A stretch of DNA of 64,000 bases from Dyadobacter psychrophilus (GTDB lineage Bacteria; Bacteroidota; Bacteroidia; Cytophagales; Spirosomataceae). A model generated the notes under the pieces. That model had not been told where the DNA came from. It did not search any database and saw nothing but the letters and a program-made list of their open reading frames with translations. Of this stretch, positions 18,256 to 27,525 are shown piece after piece; within the stretch, counting starts at the first letter, position 1; every line of letters begins with the position of its first letter. The translations under genes and the position numbers were made by a program. The stretch spans positions 682,001-746,000 of the forward strand of contig NZ_FUZA01000001.1 of the NCBI RefSeq assembly GCF_900167945.1. The letters are read 5' to 3'.

Positions 18256-19500
18256 ATGAACGCTAATGGAAAAAAGCGTATTTTGATCTATGGCATCAAC
18301 TACGCGCCGGAATTGACAGGCATAGGAAAGTATACTGCAGAGCTCGCTGCCTGGCTCGCCTCACACGAACATGATGTAAATGTGATCACCGCCCATCCTT
18401 ACTATCCGGATTGGGAAGTGCATCCATCGCATAAAGGAAAATGGTGGACCAGGGAGGTGCTGGATGGCGTAAAAGTTTTCCGATGTCCGTTGTATGTCCC
18501 TAAAAATGTGACCTCTATAAAAAGGATACTGCACGAATTCTCGTTTCTGCTGGGCATTTTGCCCTGGTGGTTTATGACCCTTTTTCAAAAGAAATTTGAT
18601 GTGGTGCTTTGCATCAGCCCGCCGTTCCACATTGGCATCCTACCGCTTTTGTATGCCAAAATTCGTGGCGTAAGGTTTATTAACCACATACAGGATTTGC
18701 AGGTGGATGTGGCAAAAGATCTTGGAATGATCAAAAACAGACATTTTCTAAAACTAATGTTCGCACTTGAAAAGGCCATTTTTGACTGGGGCGGGCAGGT
18801 TTCAACCATTAGCGAAGGCATGCAGCGTAAAATCCAGGCCAAAGGCATCGCCACTTCGAAGGTGATCCTTTTTCCCAATTGGGTTGACTCCGGGCTTATT
18901 TGCCCGCTGAGCCGTGAACTTTCTTTGCGGAAAGAGTTCGGTATCAATAACGACGATAAAGTGGTTTTGTACTCGGGTAACCTCGGTGAAAAGCAAGGTT
19001 TGGAAATTATTATTGAAGTTGCGAAACTGTATAAAGAACAGTCTAACATTCATTTTGTGATTTGTGGTTCGGGTGGCGGAAGAGACAAATTGATCAAAAG
19101 CGCGAAGGAACTGGGATTGAGCAATGTTAAATTCTATCCATTGCAACCGTATGAAAACCTTTCAGCTTTGCTCGCAATGGCTGATATTCACCTGGTTCTG
19201 CAAAAAAAATCTGCTTCGGACCTGGTTATGCCATCCAAACTTACGGGTATACTCGCAGCTGCCGGGTGTGTGATCGTATCGGCGGTGCCGGGCACTACTT
19301 TGCACGACGTGATCACTAACCACAGAATGGGCATTCTGATTGAACCCGAAAATGTGGCGGCACTGGCGCAGGGAATAGAAACGGCTTTACACGAGGATTT
19401 AAATATTCTAAGAAACAATGCACGGGCATATGCCCAGAAATACCTGACTAAAAACACCATCATCGGTAATTTTGAAACAAACCTTCTGGCAACAGCCTGA
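18256..19500 (+). CDS. wcaI: WcaI-family glycosyltransferase
   Basis: A 414-residue enzyme from the ATG at 18256 (a TTG at 18244 is the alternative). The N-terminal half carries the features of WcaI: ILIYGINYAPELTGIGKYTA, VITAHPYYPDW, and INHIQDLQVDVAKDLGM. The donor half has VVLYSGNLGEKQGLEII and ends with KLTGILAAAGCVIVSAVPGT. WcaI adds a sugar (fucose in enterobacterial colanic acid) to the lipid-linked intermediate. The exact sugar in this organism is unknown. Followed by a 309-base gap with a promoter candidate. Confidence 0.85.
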   Translation: MNANGKKRILIYGINYAPELTGIGKYTAELAAWLASHEHDVNVITAHPYYPDWEVHPSHKGKWWTREVLDGVKVFRCPLYVPKNVTSIKRILHEFSFLLGILPWWFMTLFQKKFDVVLCISPPFHIGILPLLYAKIRGVRFINHIQDLQVDVAKDLGMIKNRHFLKLMFALEKAIFDWGGQVSTISEGMQRKIQAKGIATSKVILFPNWVDSGLICPLSRELSLRKEFGINNDDKVVLYSGNLGEKQGLEIIIEVAKLYKEQSNIHFVICGSGGGRDKLIKSAKELGLSNVKFYPLQPYENLSALLAMADIHLVLQKKSASDLVMPSKLTGILAAAGCVIVSAVPGTTLHDVITNHRMGILIEPENVAALAQGIETALHEDLNILRNNARAYAQKYLTKNTIIGNFETNLLATA

Positions 19501-19566
19501 AAATGCAATGCTTGTCATCAAGATTTAGATATGAACATTAAAATAATGAGAAATTAGTTTTATACA

Positions 19567-19598
19567 CTTGATAGTTAATTATTTAAAAAGTATATTTG
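19567..19598 (+). promoter_or_regulatory. candidate housekeeping (Bacteroidota sigma) promoter upstream of the WcaJ-like gene
   Basis: TATATTTG at 19591-19598 fits the -7 consensus TAnnTTTG. CTTG at 19567-19570 stands where TTTG is expected, with a 20-base spacer inside the usual 17-23 range. The predicted start near 19604 would give a 5' leader of about 205 bases before the ATG at 19810, leaving room for leader regulation. The rest of the 309-base gap (19501-19809) shows no ORF or clear hairpin. Confidence 0.45.
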
Positions 19599-19809
19599 GT
19601 GTAACAGTTGATGCCAGGGCTCCCCCACCCAATCAATTTTTTGTCATTATTTAAACCTTCCAAAACACCTGACTTATGATATTTTCTACATATATCTTTG
19701 TCCCGGCATGCCATTCCGATATTGCGGGAACCGATCTTCTATTTTGTACTAAACAAAGTTAATTCTATAAAAGCTACGTCAGGTTAATAACTATTTTGAC
19801 AACGATTTT

Positions 19810-21171
19810 ATGAAAAATCGCTACACAGGGCTTTTGCCAAAAATACATTTATGGACGGACCTGCTGATGTTCAACGTATCCTTTGCAGTCGCTTATTACA
19901 TCCGATTTGAAATTCAGGTTCCCGACCATTTGTACACCAATTTGTTACTGATCGGGAATTTATTATGGATCCTTACGACGTATGTTTTCAGGACGTATCA
20001 GTTTAATCGCATATCGTATATACCATACCGTCAGGGAATAATTTTGATGAAAGCCTGCGTTATCCACGTCTCATTTATCCTCGGTTTTCTATACTTCAGT
20101 CAACAGGGAGGCGCTGTTTCCAGGACACAGTTTTTACTCACCTACGCCATATTTGTTTCGAGTGCTTTGATCGCCAGGGCGCTGATCTGGGCATTTATTT
20201 TATTTTGCCGGCAGGCTGGATACAACATGAGAACCTACGCCGTGATCGGCAAAGGTGAAGTGGCTGGGCTGATCGAAGGCTTCTATAATGATAGAAAAGA
20301 GCTTGGTTATAAAAAGTGCGGCAATTACGAGGTTGGGGAAGACAAAGATGAAGTTGCGGTTTTAGAACGTTTTCTTCAAAAAACCCAGCCTGACTTTATC
20401 TATTGCTGTCTTTCGGATATGAATGAGATGCTGGTAAAAGGCGTGATCCGCTTCGCACAGCATCAAAAAGCGCAGGTTCGTCTGGTTCCGGATTTTGGCG
20501 GATTTATTAACAATCTCGCGACCATCGAATACCACGATCAATACCCTATTATCCAGCTGAATACAAAACCATTTTCGGGCTTGCAGGACGAAACCGTCAA
20601 GCGCACATTTGATCTGATATTTTCAACCTTGGTCATGATCTTTGGCGCACCGATATTCGTGTTGCTGATGGGATTGGTGGCCATTTCCTCGCCAGGACCC
20701 GTATTTTTCCTGCAGGAACGCTCAGGGCGCTGGGGAAAGATTTTTAAAGTGATCAAATTCAGGACAATGTACCAGGATGCCGACAAGTTTGGCCTGAAAC
20801 ATTCCCAGGGCGATCACGATCCACGCATTACCCCGCTTGGCAGATTGCTGCGCCGCAGCCGCCTCGATGAGCTTCCCCAATTCCTGAATGTTTTCAAGGG
20901 CGATATGTCCATCGTGGGCCCCAGGCCCCTTTTCAGATATGATGTAGATATGCTTATGCAGGAAGTGCCGCAGGAGTTCATGACTTTGCTCACTGTAAAA
21001 CCAGGCATCACTTCGATCGGGCAGATCAAGGTCGGATATGCTTCCAATATTGCGGAAAATGTCGAAAGGCTCCGCCACGATCTGAATTACCTGACCAAAT
21101 ACAGCATGGTTACCGATGTGATGCTGATTATGCAAACGATCCAGGTAATGCTGATGGGACGTGGCAGATAA
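19810..21171 (+). CDS. WcaJ-like undecaprenyl-phosphate sugar phosphotransferase
   Basis: A 453-residue membrane protein. The N-terminal half has about four hydrophobic helices and a nucleotide-binding-like fold (YAVIGKGEVAGLI). The C-terminal catalytic domain begins KRTFDLIFSTLV with one more hydrophobic segment. It continues GPVFFLQERSGRWGKIFKVI, KFRTMYQDAD, LLRRSRLDELPQFLNV and GDMSIVGPRP, all hallmarks of the bacterial sugar transferase family. It transfers a hexose-1-phosphate, typically glucose-1-phosphate, to undecaprenyl phosphate, the first step of repeat-unit assembly. Confidence 0.9.
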   Translation: MKNRYTGLLPKIHLWTDLLMFNVSFAVAYYIRFEIQVPDHLYTNLLLIGNLLWILTTYVFRTYQFNRISYIPYRQGIILMKACVIHVSFILGFLYFSQQGGAVSRTQFLLTYAIFVSSALIARALIWAFILFCRQAGYNMRTYAVIGKGEVAGLIEGFYNDRKELGYKKCGNYEVGEDKDEVAVLERFLQKTQPDFIYCCLSDMNEMLVKGVIRFAQHQKAQVRLVPDFGGFINNLATIEYHDQYPIIQLNTKPFSGLQDETVKRTFDLIFSTLVMIFGAPIFVLLMGLVAISSPGPVFFLQERSGRWGKIFKVIKFRTMYQDADKFGLKHSQGDHDPRITPLGRLLRRSRLDELPQFLNVFKGDMSIVGPRPLFRYDVDMLMQEVPQEFMTLLTVKPGITSIGQIKVGYASNIAENVERLRHDLNYLTKYSMVTDVMLIMQTIQVMLMGRGR

Positions 21172-21213
21172 AAATTAAACTTAAAAAACAGTTCAACTAT
21201 TTAAATAAAAACG

Positions 21214-22251
21214 ATGATCAAAAGAACTTTTACCCTGATGGTATGTATACTGGTGCTGACGCTGGTAATGTACAGATGTAAGAACAAAGATGCTGAACCG
21301 CTCACACCGGATCAGGGACTGGTGGACGAACTTGCCAAAATTGACGTAGAACAGGTTAAGCTAACCGATCCTGCGCCCGTTGCCTCCACCGATGCCGCCA
21401 TTACGCTGTCACCTGCCGTTACCACGCTCGGAACCGAGATCGCTGGCATGGGAGCGGGTGGGGCTGAACCTGCGAATGTCAAGGCATCCGCAAACAAGTT
21501 CGCTACGTTTTTTACCAAAGCAGAAATATCCGCACTGGTATCCATAAAGAAGGAAGTTCTTGACGCCGCAGGCACAACGGGAAAACTCCCCGCAGACCTC
21601 ACAGCGATACTTGCGCGCGCCAGCGCCAGCCCTGAAATGGCTATTTACTTCCCCAAGGTAACATTGCCGACTGTTGCTGGTAAAGAAATCAAGGGTCTTC
21701 GGACGGGAGCTGTTGAAGGTGGCCCGGCTAAGAAATTCGAAGGCACCCTCGCTGATGATGCCTGCCTGATCGCTGCGGAAGCCGAATTTGAGAAGTCCAA
21801 AGCGAAGCTGGACGCTTCCCGCCTGAAATTACTTGCCTCTGCAAAAGAAAAATATGACACCGAAGTAAAGCTGATCGGTGACGCGCAAGCCGCATGTACG
21901 GCCAGCGAACCAGCAAAATACGCTGCAATTATCAAAACAGCAGAAACGCTTGCCGACCAGTTGAATGCTGCGCTGGATGCAAACAAAGACTTGCTAGGCG
22001 ATGATTATCTGCCGCTTAAAGGTATAGTGGGGTTACAGCTCATTGCCTACCTGACATCGCTGGACGAGCTTTCCAAAGCCGACCTTCAGGCCTGCGTAGC
22101 GAAAGGAACTGCTGGCACAGAAAGCGCATCAGATGCACATGATGCCAACAAACTTTTAATTGAAAACGCATACGGAACTGCGCTTGAAGCAGCAGAAAAA
22201 TCAAAAGCTAAACTTGTCGAAAGCTGTCATAATCAAGGTGGAGGAAATTAG
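21214..22251 (+). CDS. Ala/Lys-rich secreted protein, possible lipoprotein, unknown function
   Basis: I do not recognise this 345-residue protein. It has an N-terminal hydrophobic segment ending in MYRC followed by KNKDAEP. That could be a lipoprotein cleavage site, though the residues before Cys are not ideal. The mature part is rich in Ala, Lys, Glu and Thr with predicted long helices (EAEFEKSKAKLDASRLKLLA). It lies 42 bases after the initiating transferase and overlaps or abuts the YjbH-like gene. A periplasmic role in polymer export or anchoring is inference from position. Confidence 0.6.
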   Translation: MIKRTFTLMVCILVLTLVMYRCKNKDAEPLTPDQGLVDELAKIDVEQVKLTDPAPVASTDAAITLSPAVTTLGTEIAGMGAGGAEPANVKASANKFATFFTKAEISALVSIKKEVLDAAGTTGKLPADLTAILARASASPEMAIYFPKVTLPTVAGKEIKGLRTGAVEGGPAKKFEGTLADDACLIAAEAEFEKSKAKLDASRLKLLASAKEKYDTEVKLIGDAQAACTASEPAKYAAIIKTAETLADQLNAALDANKDLLGDDYLPLKGIVGLQLIAYLTSLDELSKADLQACVAKGTAGTESASDAHDANKLLIENAYGTALEAAEKSKAKLVESCHNQGGGN

Positions 22252-24187
22252 GAATCAATATTTCGGTTTATTGAGTAGGGTTGGTATTTTATCAACCCTT
22301 CTCCTTTTTATTTGCGGTGAAGTCATTGCGCAGTCAAATATTTCCGGCAAACCCGGACTAATTTACATCCCTACTGCCCGCTATGTCCCTGATGGCAATA
22401 TGGAAGTCGGGCTGCACTTTTTTCCCGGTAATTACGGTTTTAATTCAGACAATCAAAATCCGGGAAGGGTCCTATCCATGAACCTGACGGTTTTGCCCCG
22501 GTTCGATATCAATATCAATGTGTTACAATTATTTTCCACCGCTGCAAATCCGGTGAAACTCGGCCTGGGAGACCGGCAGCTCGACTTTCGGTATCTGTTG
22601 ATGAAAGAAAGCAAGAGCCGCCCATCTTTGGCTTTTATTACCTCTACGCCTACCAGCATCAGCCCCACCCTTTTAACCCATGCCCTGGTCGCGACGAAAC
22701 ATTTTAGCGTGGCAAAACAATGGGAAGCAGAAGTAACCGCTGGTTATGGAAGCCCTTATCACGTATACAGAAAAGGAAGCACACTCGATAATTACGGCCT
22801 TTTTGCCAATATGGCATTTGAGAAAAAAGAAGATTACGCCTATCACAAACGTTATCTTGAAGGCCCGTTTGGGGGCATTTCATTTACATTCAGGTCCAAG
22901 GTAGGGTTCATGCTTGAGTATGATTCGCAGAATATCAATGCGGGTGTTTATGTAAGGGCATTGAAAAACTGGGTAATACAAGCCGCCGTTTTAAATGGTG
23001 AACAAATCACTTTTGGCAGCGCCTACAACTTATCGCTTTTGAAGCAATCCAAGCGAATGCTTTCTTTGGGCAAAAAACAAAATCAGGATAATGTCCAAAC
23101 ACCTGATAAATCCGAAGCAGCTATCATTGATCCCGGTTACCGCAAGCTACGGGGGAATTTCGAGAATGTAGCCTTGGACAGCGCAGGGATCATTTCCTAC
23201 GAACAAAGACTAAACCGAAACCCCTTTCCTGCCCTTTACCAGCTCAAACAACTTTTTGCGGATTCGGCGAATATGCGTTTTGTGCCAATGTTCCAGGGTA
23301 TACCTATGGGGCAGTACAAGCTGAATGAGAAACTTGAATTCAGTCCGGTTAGCAATGCGGTGAGAGAAAGGCAAAAACAAAGAAGTAAATTCCCGCTGCA
23401 CAGAAACGGTTATAGCCTGCACTTTTGGATCCAGCCTTATTTCAATGCAATTTTTGGAAACTTTGATAAGCCTATTCAAAGCAATACGAGCGTTGCGATC
23501 CAAAGCCAGATATTCCTGCTGCCAGGAATGTCGCTGGATTTTGGAATACTTTTCCCGATTGTTAATGATCTTGATAACCGTCCTAAAAAGATCCGCCCTT
23601 CACCGGTTTTTGTAAACCAGTTTTATTCAAAAAACCACAACCATATCAGTGCATCGGCCGGCTTTTTTCAGAATGATCAATATGGAGTCAACATTCAATA
23701 TCGCCGCGCCAATCTGCAGCGTCCCTGGTCATTCGGTGTGGAAGCGGGTTTGACCGGCGATTACTACTATCCCAATAAAGGAATTTATTACGGAAATATG
23801 GAAAAATTGCTGCTCATCCTGGATGCTGCTTACCTGCTTTCCAATCCCGATATAACATTCAAAGTGTCAGGCGGCCGCTATCTGGCAGGTGACACAGGTG
23901 TGCGCCTCGATATGCTCCGGCAGTTTACCAATATCGAAATTGGCTTTTACGCCATGACAACCAGCAATGGCTCCACAATCGGGTTCAACTTCGCAATCCC
24001 CTTATTCCCGGGCAAACTGCTGAACGGCAAACACGTCAGGCTGAGAACCACCAGTGAATTTCCATGGGAATACAATTATACAAGAGGCTACCGCATAGGC
24101 GAACGTTACCGGACCGGCTACCAACTCGATCAAAAGCTGAGGCAATACCACAGTCAGTATCTGAACCGGCAGTATGGGAAGAAGTGA
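22238..24187 (+). CDS. YjbH-like outer membrane protein for exopolysaccharide
   Basis: About 649 residues if read from the GTG at 22238. The frame opens at an ATG at 22160 inside the previous gene, and TTG 22271 is also possible. A signal peptide is clear (VGILSTLLLFICGEVIAQ). The mature start NISGKPGLIYIPTARYVPDG resembles the YjbH domain opening, in which a Gly-Leu-x-x-x-P-x-A motif precedes beta-strands. The rest shows alternating aromatic strands typical of an outer membrane barrel. In gamma-proteobacteria YjbH belongs to the yjbEFGH exopolysaccharide operon. Here it closes the polysaccharide locus. Confidence 0.7.
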   Translation: MEEIRNQYFGLLSRVGILSTLLLFICGEVIAQSNISGKPGLIYIPTARYVPDGNMEVGLHFFPGNYGFNSDNQNPGRVLSMNLTVLPRFDININVLQLFSTAANPVKLGLGDRQLDFRYLLMKESKSRPSLAFITSTPTSISPTLLTHALVATKHFSVAKQWEAEVTAGYGSPYHVYRKGSTLDNYGLFANMAFEKKEDYAYHKRYLEGPFGGISFTFRSKVGFMLEYDSQNINAGVYVRALKNWVIQAAVLNGEQITFGSAYNLSLLKQSKRMLSLGKKQNQDNVQTPDKSEAAIIDPGYRKLRGNFENVALDSAGIISYEQRLNRNPFPALYQLKQLFADSANMRFVPMFQGIPMGQYKLNEKLEFSPVSNAVRERQKQRSKFPLHRNGYSLHFWIQPYFNAIFGNFDKPIQSNTSVAIQSQIFLLPGMSLDFGILFPIVNDLDNRPKKIRPSPVFVNQFYSKNHNHISASAGFFQNDQYGVNIQYRRANLQRPWSFGVEAGLTGDYYYPNKGIYYGNMEKLLLILDAAYLLSNPDITFKVSGGRYLAGDTGVRLDMLRQFTNIEIGFYAMTTSNGSTIGFNFAIPLFPGKLLNGKHVRLRTTSEFPWEYNYTRGYRIGERYRTGYQLDQKLRQYHSQYLNRQYGKK

Positions 24188-24194
24188 ACAGCCC

Positions 24195-24575
24195 CTAGCG
24201 CCCCAACTCCGAATTATACGACTGCAGCCTTAGGCTGTCCTTATAATCGTATGTGCAATTCCACAATTTCATGTATTCGTCCGCTGGCAGAAACTGGTCC
24301 TTGTTTTCTTAACCTTTCGGAAAGCTTGGCTTCGAGGCCGGCTTGTAAATCTTTGTACGCGGCTTATTTACCAGATTATTAAGTTGGTAAGGGTATGTTT
24401 TGAAGATGACATTAAGCTTGAAAGGTTTTTGGGCATGCGGAGTAAATGTTGCCGAACTTCCGCCAAGAACAAATATCATGCAGAAAGCCATAAAGAGCTG
24501 ATTTTGGATGCCTAATGCCGCAATATTATATTTAATAAAAATCTTCCAACAAAATTTTCGACATTGGACCACCAT
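24195..24575 (-). pseudogene. possible interrupted small secreted-protein gene
   Basis: On the minus strand an 88-codon frame runs from 24575 to a TAA at 24311-24309. The same frame then stays open for 37 further codons (DQFLPADEYMKLWNCTYDYK and more) to a TAG at 24197-24195. An internal ATG at 24491 gives a plausible signal peptide (MAFCMIFVLGGSSATF). The protein-like sequence after the stop suggests a nonsense-mutated gene, but this may be chance. No family is recognised. The gap 24188-24590 holds nothing else I can name. Confidence 0.3.
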
Positions 24576-24590
24576 TAGCCATCAATAAGT

Positions 24591-25091
24591 TTGACAGTGA
24601 ACAAGACTTATCATAAAATCATTGACTCGCCAGTCGGAAAATTACTGCTGGTGGCCAGAGACAAAGGTTTATCGTCTGTAATTTGGGATCGGGAAGAACG
24701 GGAAAAGCCTGGTATTGAAGATAATAACAACCCTATCCTGCTCGAAACGGAGCAGCAGCTCAATGAGTATTTTGGCAAGAAACGGCAAACATTCTCACTT
24801 CCTCTCGATTTTGAGGGAACAGCCTTTCAGAAAAAAGTTTGGGAAGCATTACTCACCATCCCGTTCGGCGAAACCAGAACTTACGGCGACATTGCCAGGC
24901 AGATAGGCAACCCGCAAGCGGTGCGCGCAGTAGGCGGAGCTGCCAACAAAAATCCGATCTGCATTATTGCACCTTGCCACAGGGTGATCGGCGCCACCGG
25001 AAACTTGGTGGGTTTTGGAGGAGGATTATCGAACAAAACGCTTTTACTGGAAATCGAACGACCACAGGCTCAACTTAGTTTGTGGGACTAA
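24591..25091 (+). CDS. ogt: methylated-DNA-[protein]-cysteine S-methyltransferase
   Basis: A 166-residue DNA repair protein that takes the methyl group from O6-methylguanine onto its own Cys. The active site IIAPCHRVIGATGNLVGFGGG is unmistakable. The helix-turn-helix arm is in TFQ-like AFQKKVWEALLTIPFGETRTYGDIA. Length is standard. The start is unusual: the frame begins with TTG at 24591, GTG at 24597 is the alternative, and no ATG fits. It is followed 13 bases later by the permease gene. Confidence 0.93.
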   Translation: MTVNKTYHKIIDSPVGKLLLVARDKGLSSVIWDREEREKPGIEDNNNPILLETEQQLNEYFGKKRQTFSLPLDFEGTAFQKKVWEALLTIPFGETRTYGDIARQIGNPQAVRAVGGAANKNPICIIAPCHRVIGATGNLVGFGGGLSNKTLLLEIERPQAQLSLWD

Positions 25092-25104
25092 ATCTGCTCT
25101 TGAT

Positions 25105-27525
25105 ATGACACGAAACTACGCGAAAATCGCTTTCCGGGGACTTGCCAGAAATAAGGCTTATTCCTTCATTAACATTGCAGGTTTAGCCATTGGAATGGCT
25201 GTTGCATTGCTCATTTCCATGTGGGTTTGGGATGAATGGAATTTCAACAAAAACATTGAAAGCAGTGATCGCATTGCGCGGGTGATGTGGAATTCTACAC
25301 AAAACGGGAAGGTCATTACTTCGCCCAATATGCCTTTTCCGCTCGCTGCGGAGCTTCGGAATAGTCACGAACAGGATCTGGAACGAGTAGCAATATCTTG
25401 GAGCAGCGACGATTACGATATTTTGTCTGGTGAAAGCAAGTTTCGCCGCAAAGGTCGTTTCATGGAACCGGAAGGCGCACACATTCTATCTCCTAAAATG
25501 CTCAAAGGCAGCAGAGCAGCATTGGAAAATCCTGCATCCGTCATTATATCTGAATCTGCGGCAAAGTCTATTTTTGGCAACGATAGCGCCGTGGGCAATA
25601 TAATCCTGATTGACAATGAGCTGAGCGCTGAAGTAGCGGGCGTGTATCAGGATTTTCCGGATAATTCCGAGTATAAGGATCTTGACTTCATTGCGCCGTG
25701 GAAACTGTTTATAAGCGCCAAAAGGAGGCAGTGGGTTGGTGAAGCGAAAGACAACTGGGGCATCAAAACATTTGAAATACTCGTTAAAGTTGCGCCCAAA
25801 ACAACCATTAAGTCGGTATCTGAACGAATTAGCGGGCTAATGCTGAAACGCGTGAAAGATAACAAGCTGGAAGCGAGCCTGAAACCAGTTTTGTTACTGC
25901 ATCCGATGGAACGCTGGCACCTTTTTGGTGATTGGGAAAATGGCTTTAACACAGGCGGCCACATCACTTATGTAACCATATTCAGCGTCGTAGGCATTGC
26001 CATTTTATTATTGGCCTGCATTAATTTCATGAACCTGAGCACGGCTCGTTCCGAAAAAAGGGCCCGTGAAGTAGGCGTTCGGAAAGCAGTTGGTTCCATG
26101 CGTTCACAACTGATTTATCAATTTTTGTTTGAATCCTTTATAACTGTTACCATTGCATTGCTTATTTCTTTTTTCCTGGTAGAAATAGCATTGCCTTATT
26201 TCAATACTGTTTCTGATAAAAATCTGCAATTTGTAAAAGATAGCGGCTTGCTGACCAAGCCGGTTGTCTGGCTGATGATCCTTGCTTTTTGTGGAGCTGT
26301 GTCCGTCATTTCAGGAAGCTATCCTGCATTTTATTTGTCCTCCTTCAAACCGGCAAAAATATTGAAATCCGGGAATGTGCCTTTTGGCAACATTACCTCA
26401 CTACCCAGAAAAGTTCTGGTCATTTTACAATTTACGGTGTCTGTTTCTCTGATTATCGGCACAATCGTTGTTTTCCGCCAGCTCCAGTTCGGACAAAACA
26501 GAAGCGTGGGCTATGAACGCCACGGGCTTATCAATGTGCAGATGCCTCGGGGAAGCGGCCCGCTTGAAGCATTGAAAAATGATCTGTTACAATGTGGTTA
26601 TGTCTCGGACGTCGCCCAGTCTTCCGGCCCCATGACGGATGTGCTGTCCAATGCAAGCGGATTTTTCTGGGCTGGGAAACCTGCGGATTTGCAGGAAAAT
26701 TTCGCTGTCATAGCCGCTTCTCACAGCTATGGAAACACGGTAGGTTGGCATGTGAGGGAAGGGCGAGACTTTTCAAAAGATGCTCCCGCAGACTCTATGG
26801 CAGTAATCCTGAATAAATCGGCTGTAAAATACATGGGATTGAAAGATCCGATTGGCAAAACGATCCGATGGAAAGATGCTACATTCAACGATGATGAGTA
26901 CCATATTGTGGGCGTAATTGATGATATGGTCATGCAGTCGCCCTTCGCGCAGGTCAAGCAAACGATTTATTTCATGACTTACGCGCCCAATTTCCTCTAT
27001 CTCAAAATAAAATCAGGCGCTGAAACTGCCGCCGCGATGGAAAAGATCCAGTCCGTTTTCAAAAAGCATCTGCCGGACGCCATTTTCGATTTCAAGTTTG
27101 CGGATCAGGAATACGGATTAAAATTTGCTGTGGAACAACGGGTTGCAAAGCTGGTAACCTTTTTTGCCGTGCTGGCCATTCTAATCTCCTGCCTGGGCCT
27201 ATTTGGTTTGGCAGCATTCACCGCTGAGCGGCGCACCAAGGAAATCGGTATCCGCAAAGTCCTTGGCGCGACGATCATGAACATTTGGATCATGATATCA
27301 AAAGAATTCGTGTATCTCATCGCCGCCTCATTACTTGTTGCTACACCCCTAACCTACTACTTCCTGACGAATTGGCTCGCTAAATATCAATATCACACAA
27401 CATTACCCTGGTGGATATTCACCGTTTCCGGATTGGCAGCGTTGGGTTTAACCGTGCTGACAGTGAGTTATCAAGCCATCAAAGCAGCCACATTAAATCC
27501 GGTAAAATCGCTCAAATCAGACTGA
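25105..27525 (+). CDS. FtsX/MacB-family ABC transporter permease
   Basis: An 806-residue membrane protein from the ATG at 25105; the frame extends into ogt but lacks permease sequence there. The N-terminus NYAKIAFRGLARNKAYSFIN plus a helix is the MacB_PCD lead-in. A periplasmic domain follows. The first FtsX module is near residues 285-430 (CINFMNLSTARSEKRAREVG), then a second periplasmic domain. The C-terminal FtsX module has TAERRTKEIGIRKVLGAT. No ATPase gene is adjacent. Bacteroidota carry many such orphan permeases. The substrate is unknown. Confidence 0.88.
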   Translation: MTRNYAKIAFRGLARNKAYSFINIAGLAIGMAVALLISMWVWDEWNFNKNIESSDRIARVMWNSTQNGKVITSPNMPFPLAAELRNSHEQDLERVAISWSSDDYDILSGESKFRRKGRFMEPEGAHILSPKMLKGSRAALENPASVIISESAAKSIFGNDSAVGNIILIDNELSAEVAGVYQDFPDNSEYKDLDFIAPWKLFISAKRRQWVGEAKDNWGIKTFEILVKVAPKTTIKSVSERISGLMLKRVKDNKLEASLKPVLLLHPMERWHLFGDWENGFNTGGHITYVTIFSVVGIAILLLACINFMNLSTARSEKRAREVGVRKAVGSMRSQLIYQFLFESFITVTIALLISFFLVEIALPYFNTVSDKNLQFVKDSGLLTKPVVWLMILAFCGAVSVISGSYPAFYLSSFKPAKILKSGNVPFGNITSLPRKVLVILQFTVSVSLIIGTIVVFRQLQFGQNRSVGYERHGLINVQMPRGSGPLEALKNDLLQCGYVSDVAQSSGPMTDVLSNASGFFWAGKPADLQENFAVIAASHSYGNTVGWHVREGRDFSKDAPADSMAVILNKSAVKYMGLKDPIGKTIRWKDATFNDDEYHIVGVIDDMVMQSPFAQVKQTIYFMTYAPNFLYLKIKSGAETAAAMEKIQSVFKKHLPDAIFDFKFADQEYGLKFAVEQRVAKLVTFFAVLAILISCLGLFGLAAFTAERRTKEIGIRKVLGATIMNIWIMISKEFVYLIAASLLVATPLTYYFLTNWLAKYQYHTTLPWWIFTVSGLAALGLTVLTVSYQAIKAATLNPVKSLKSD

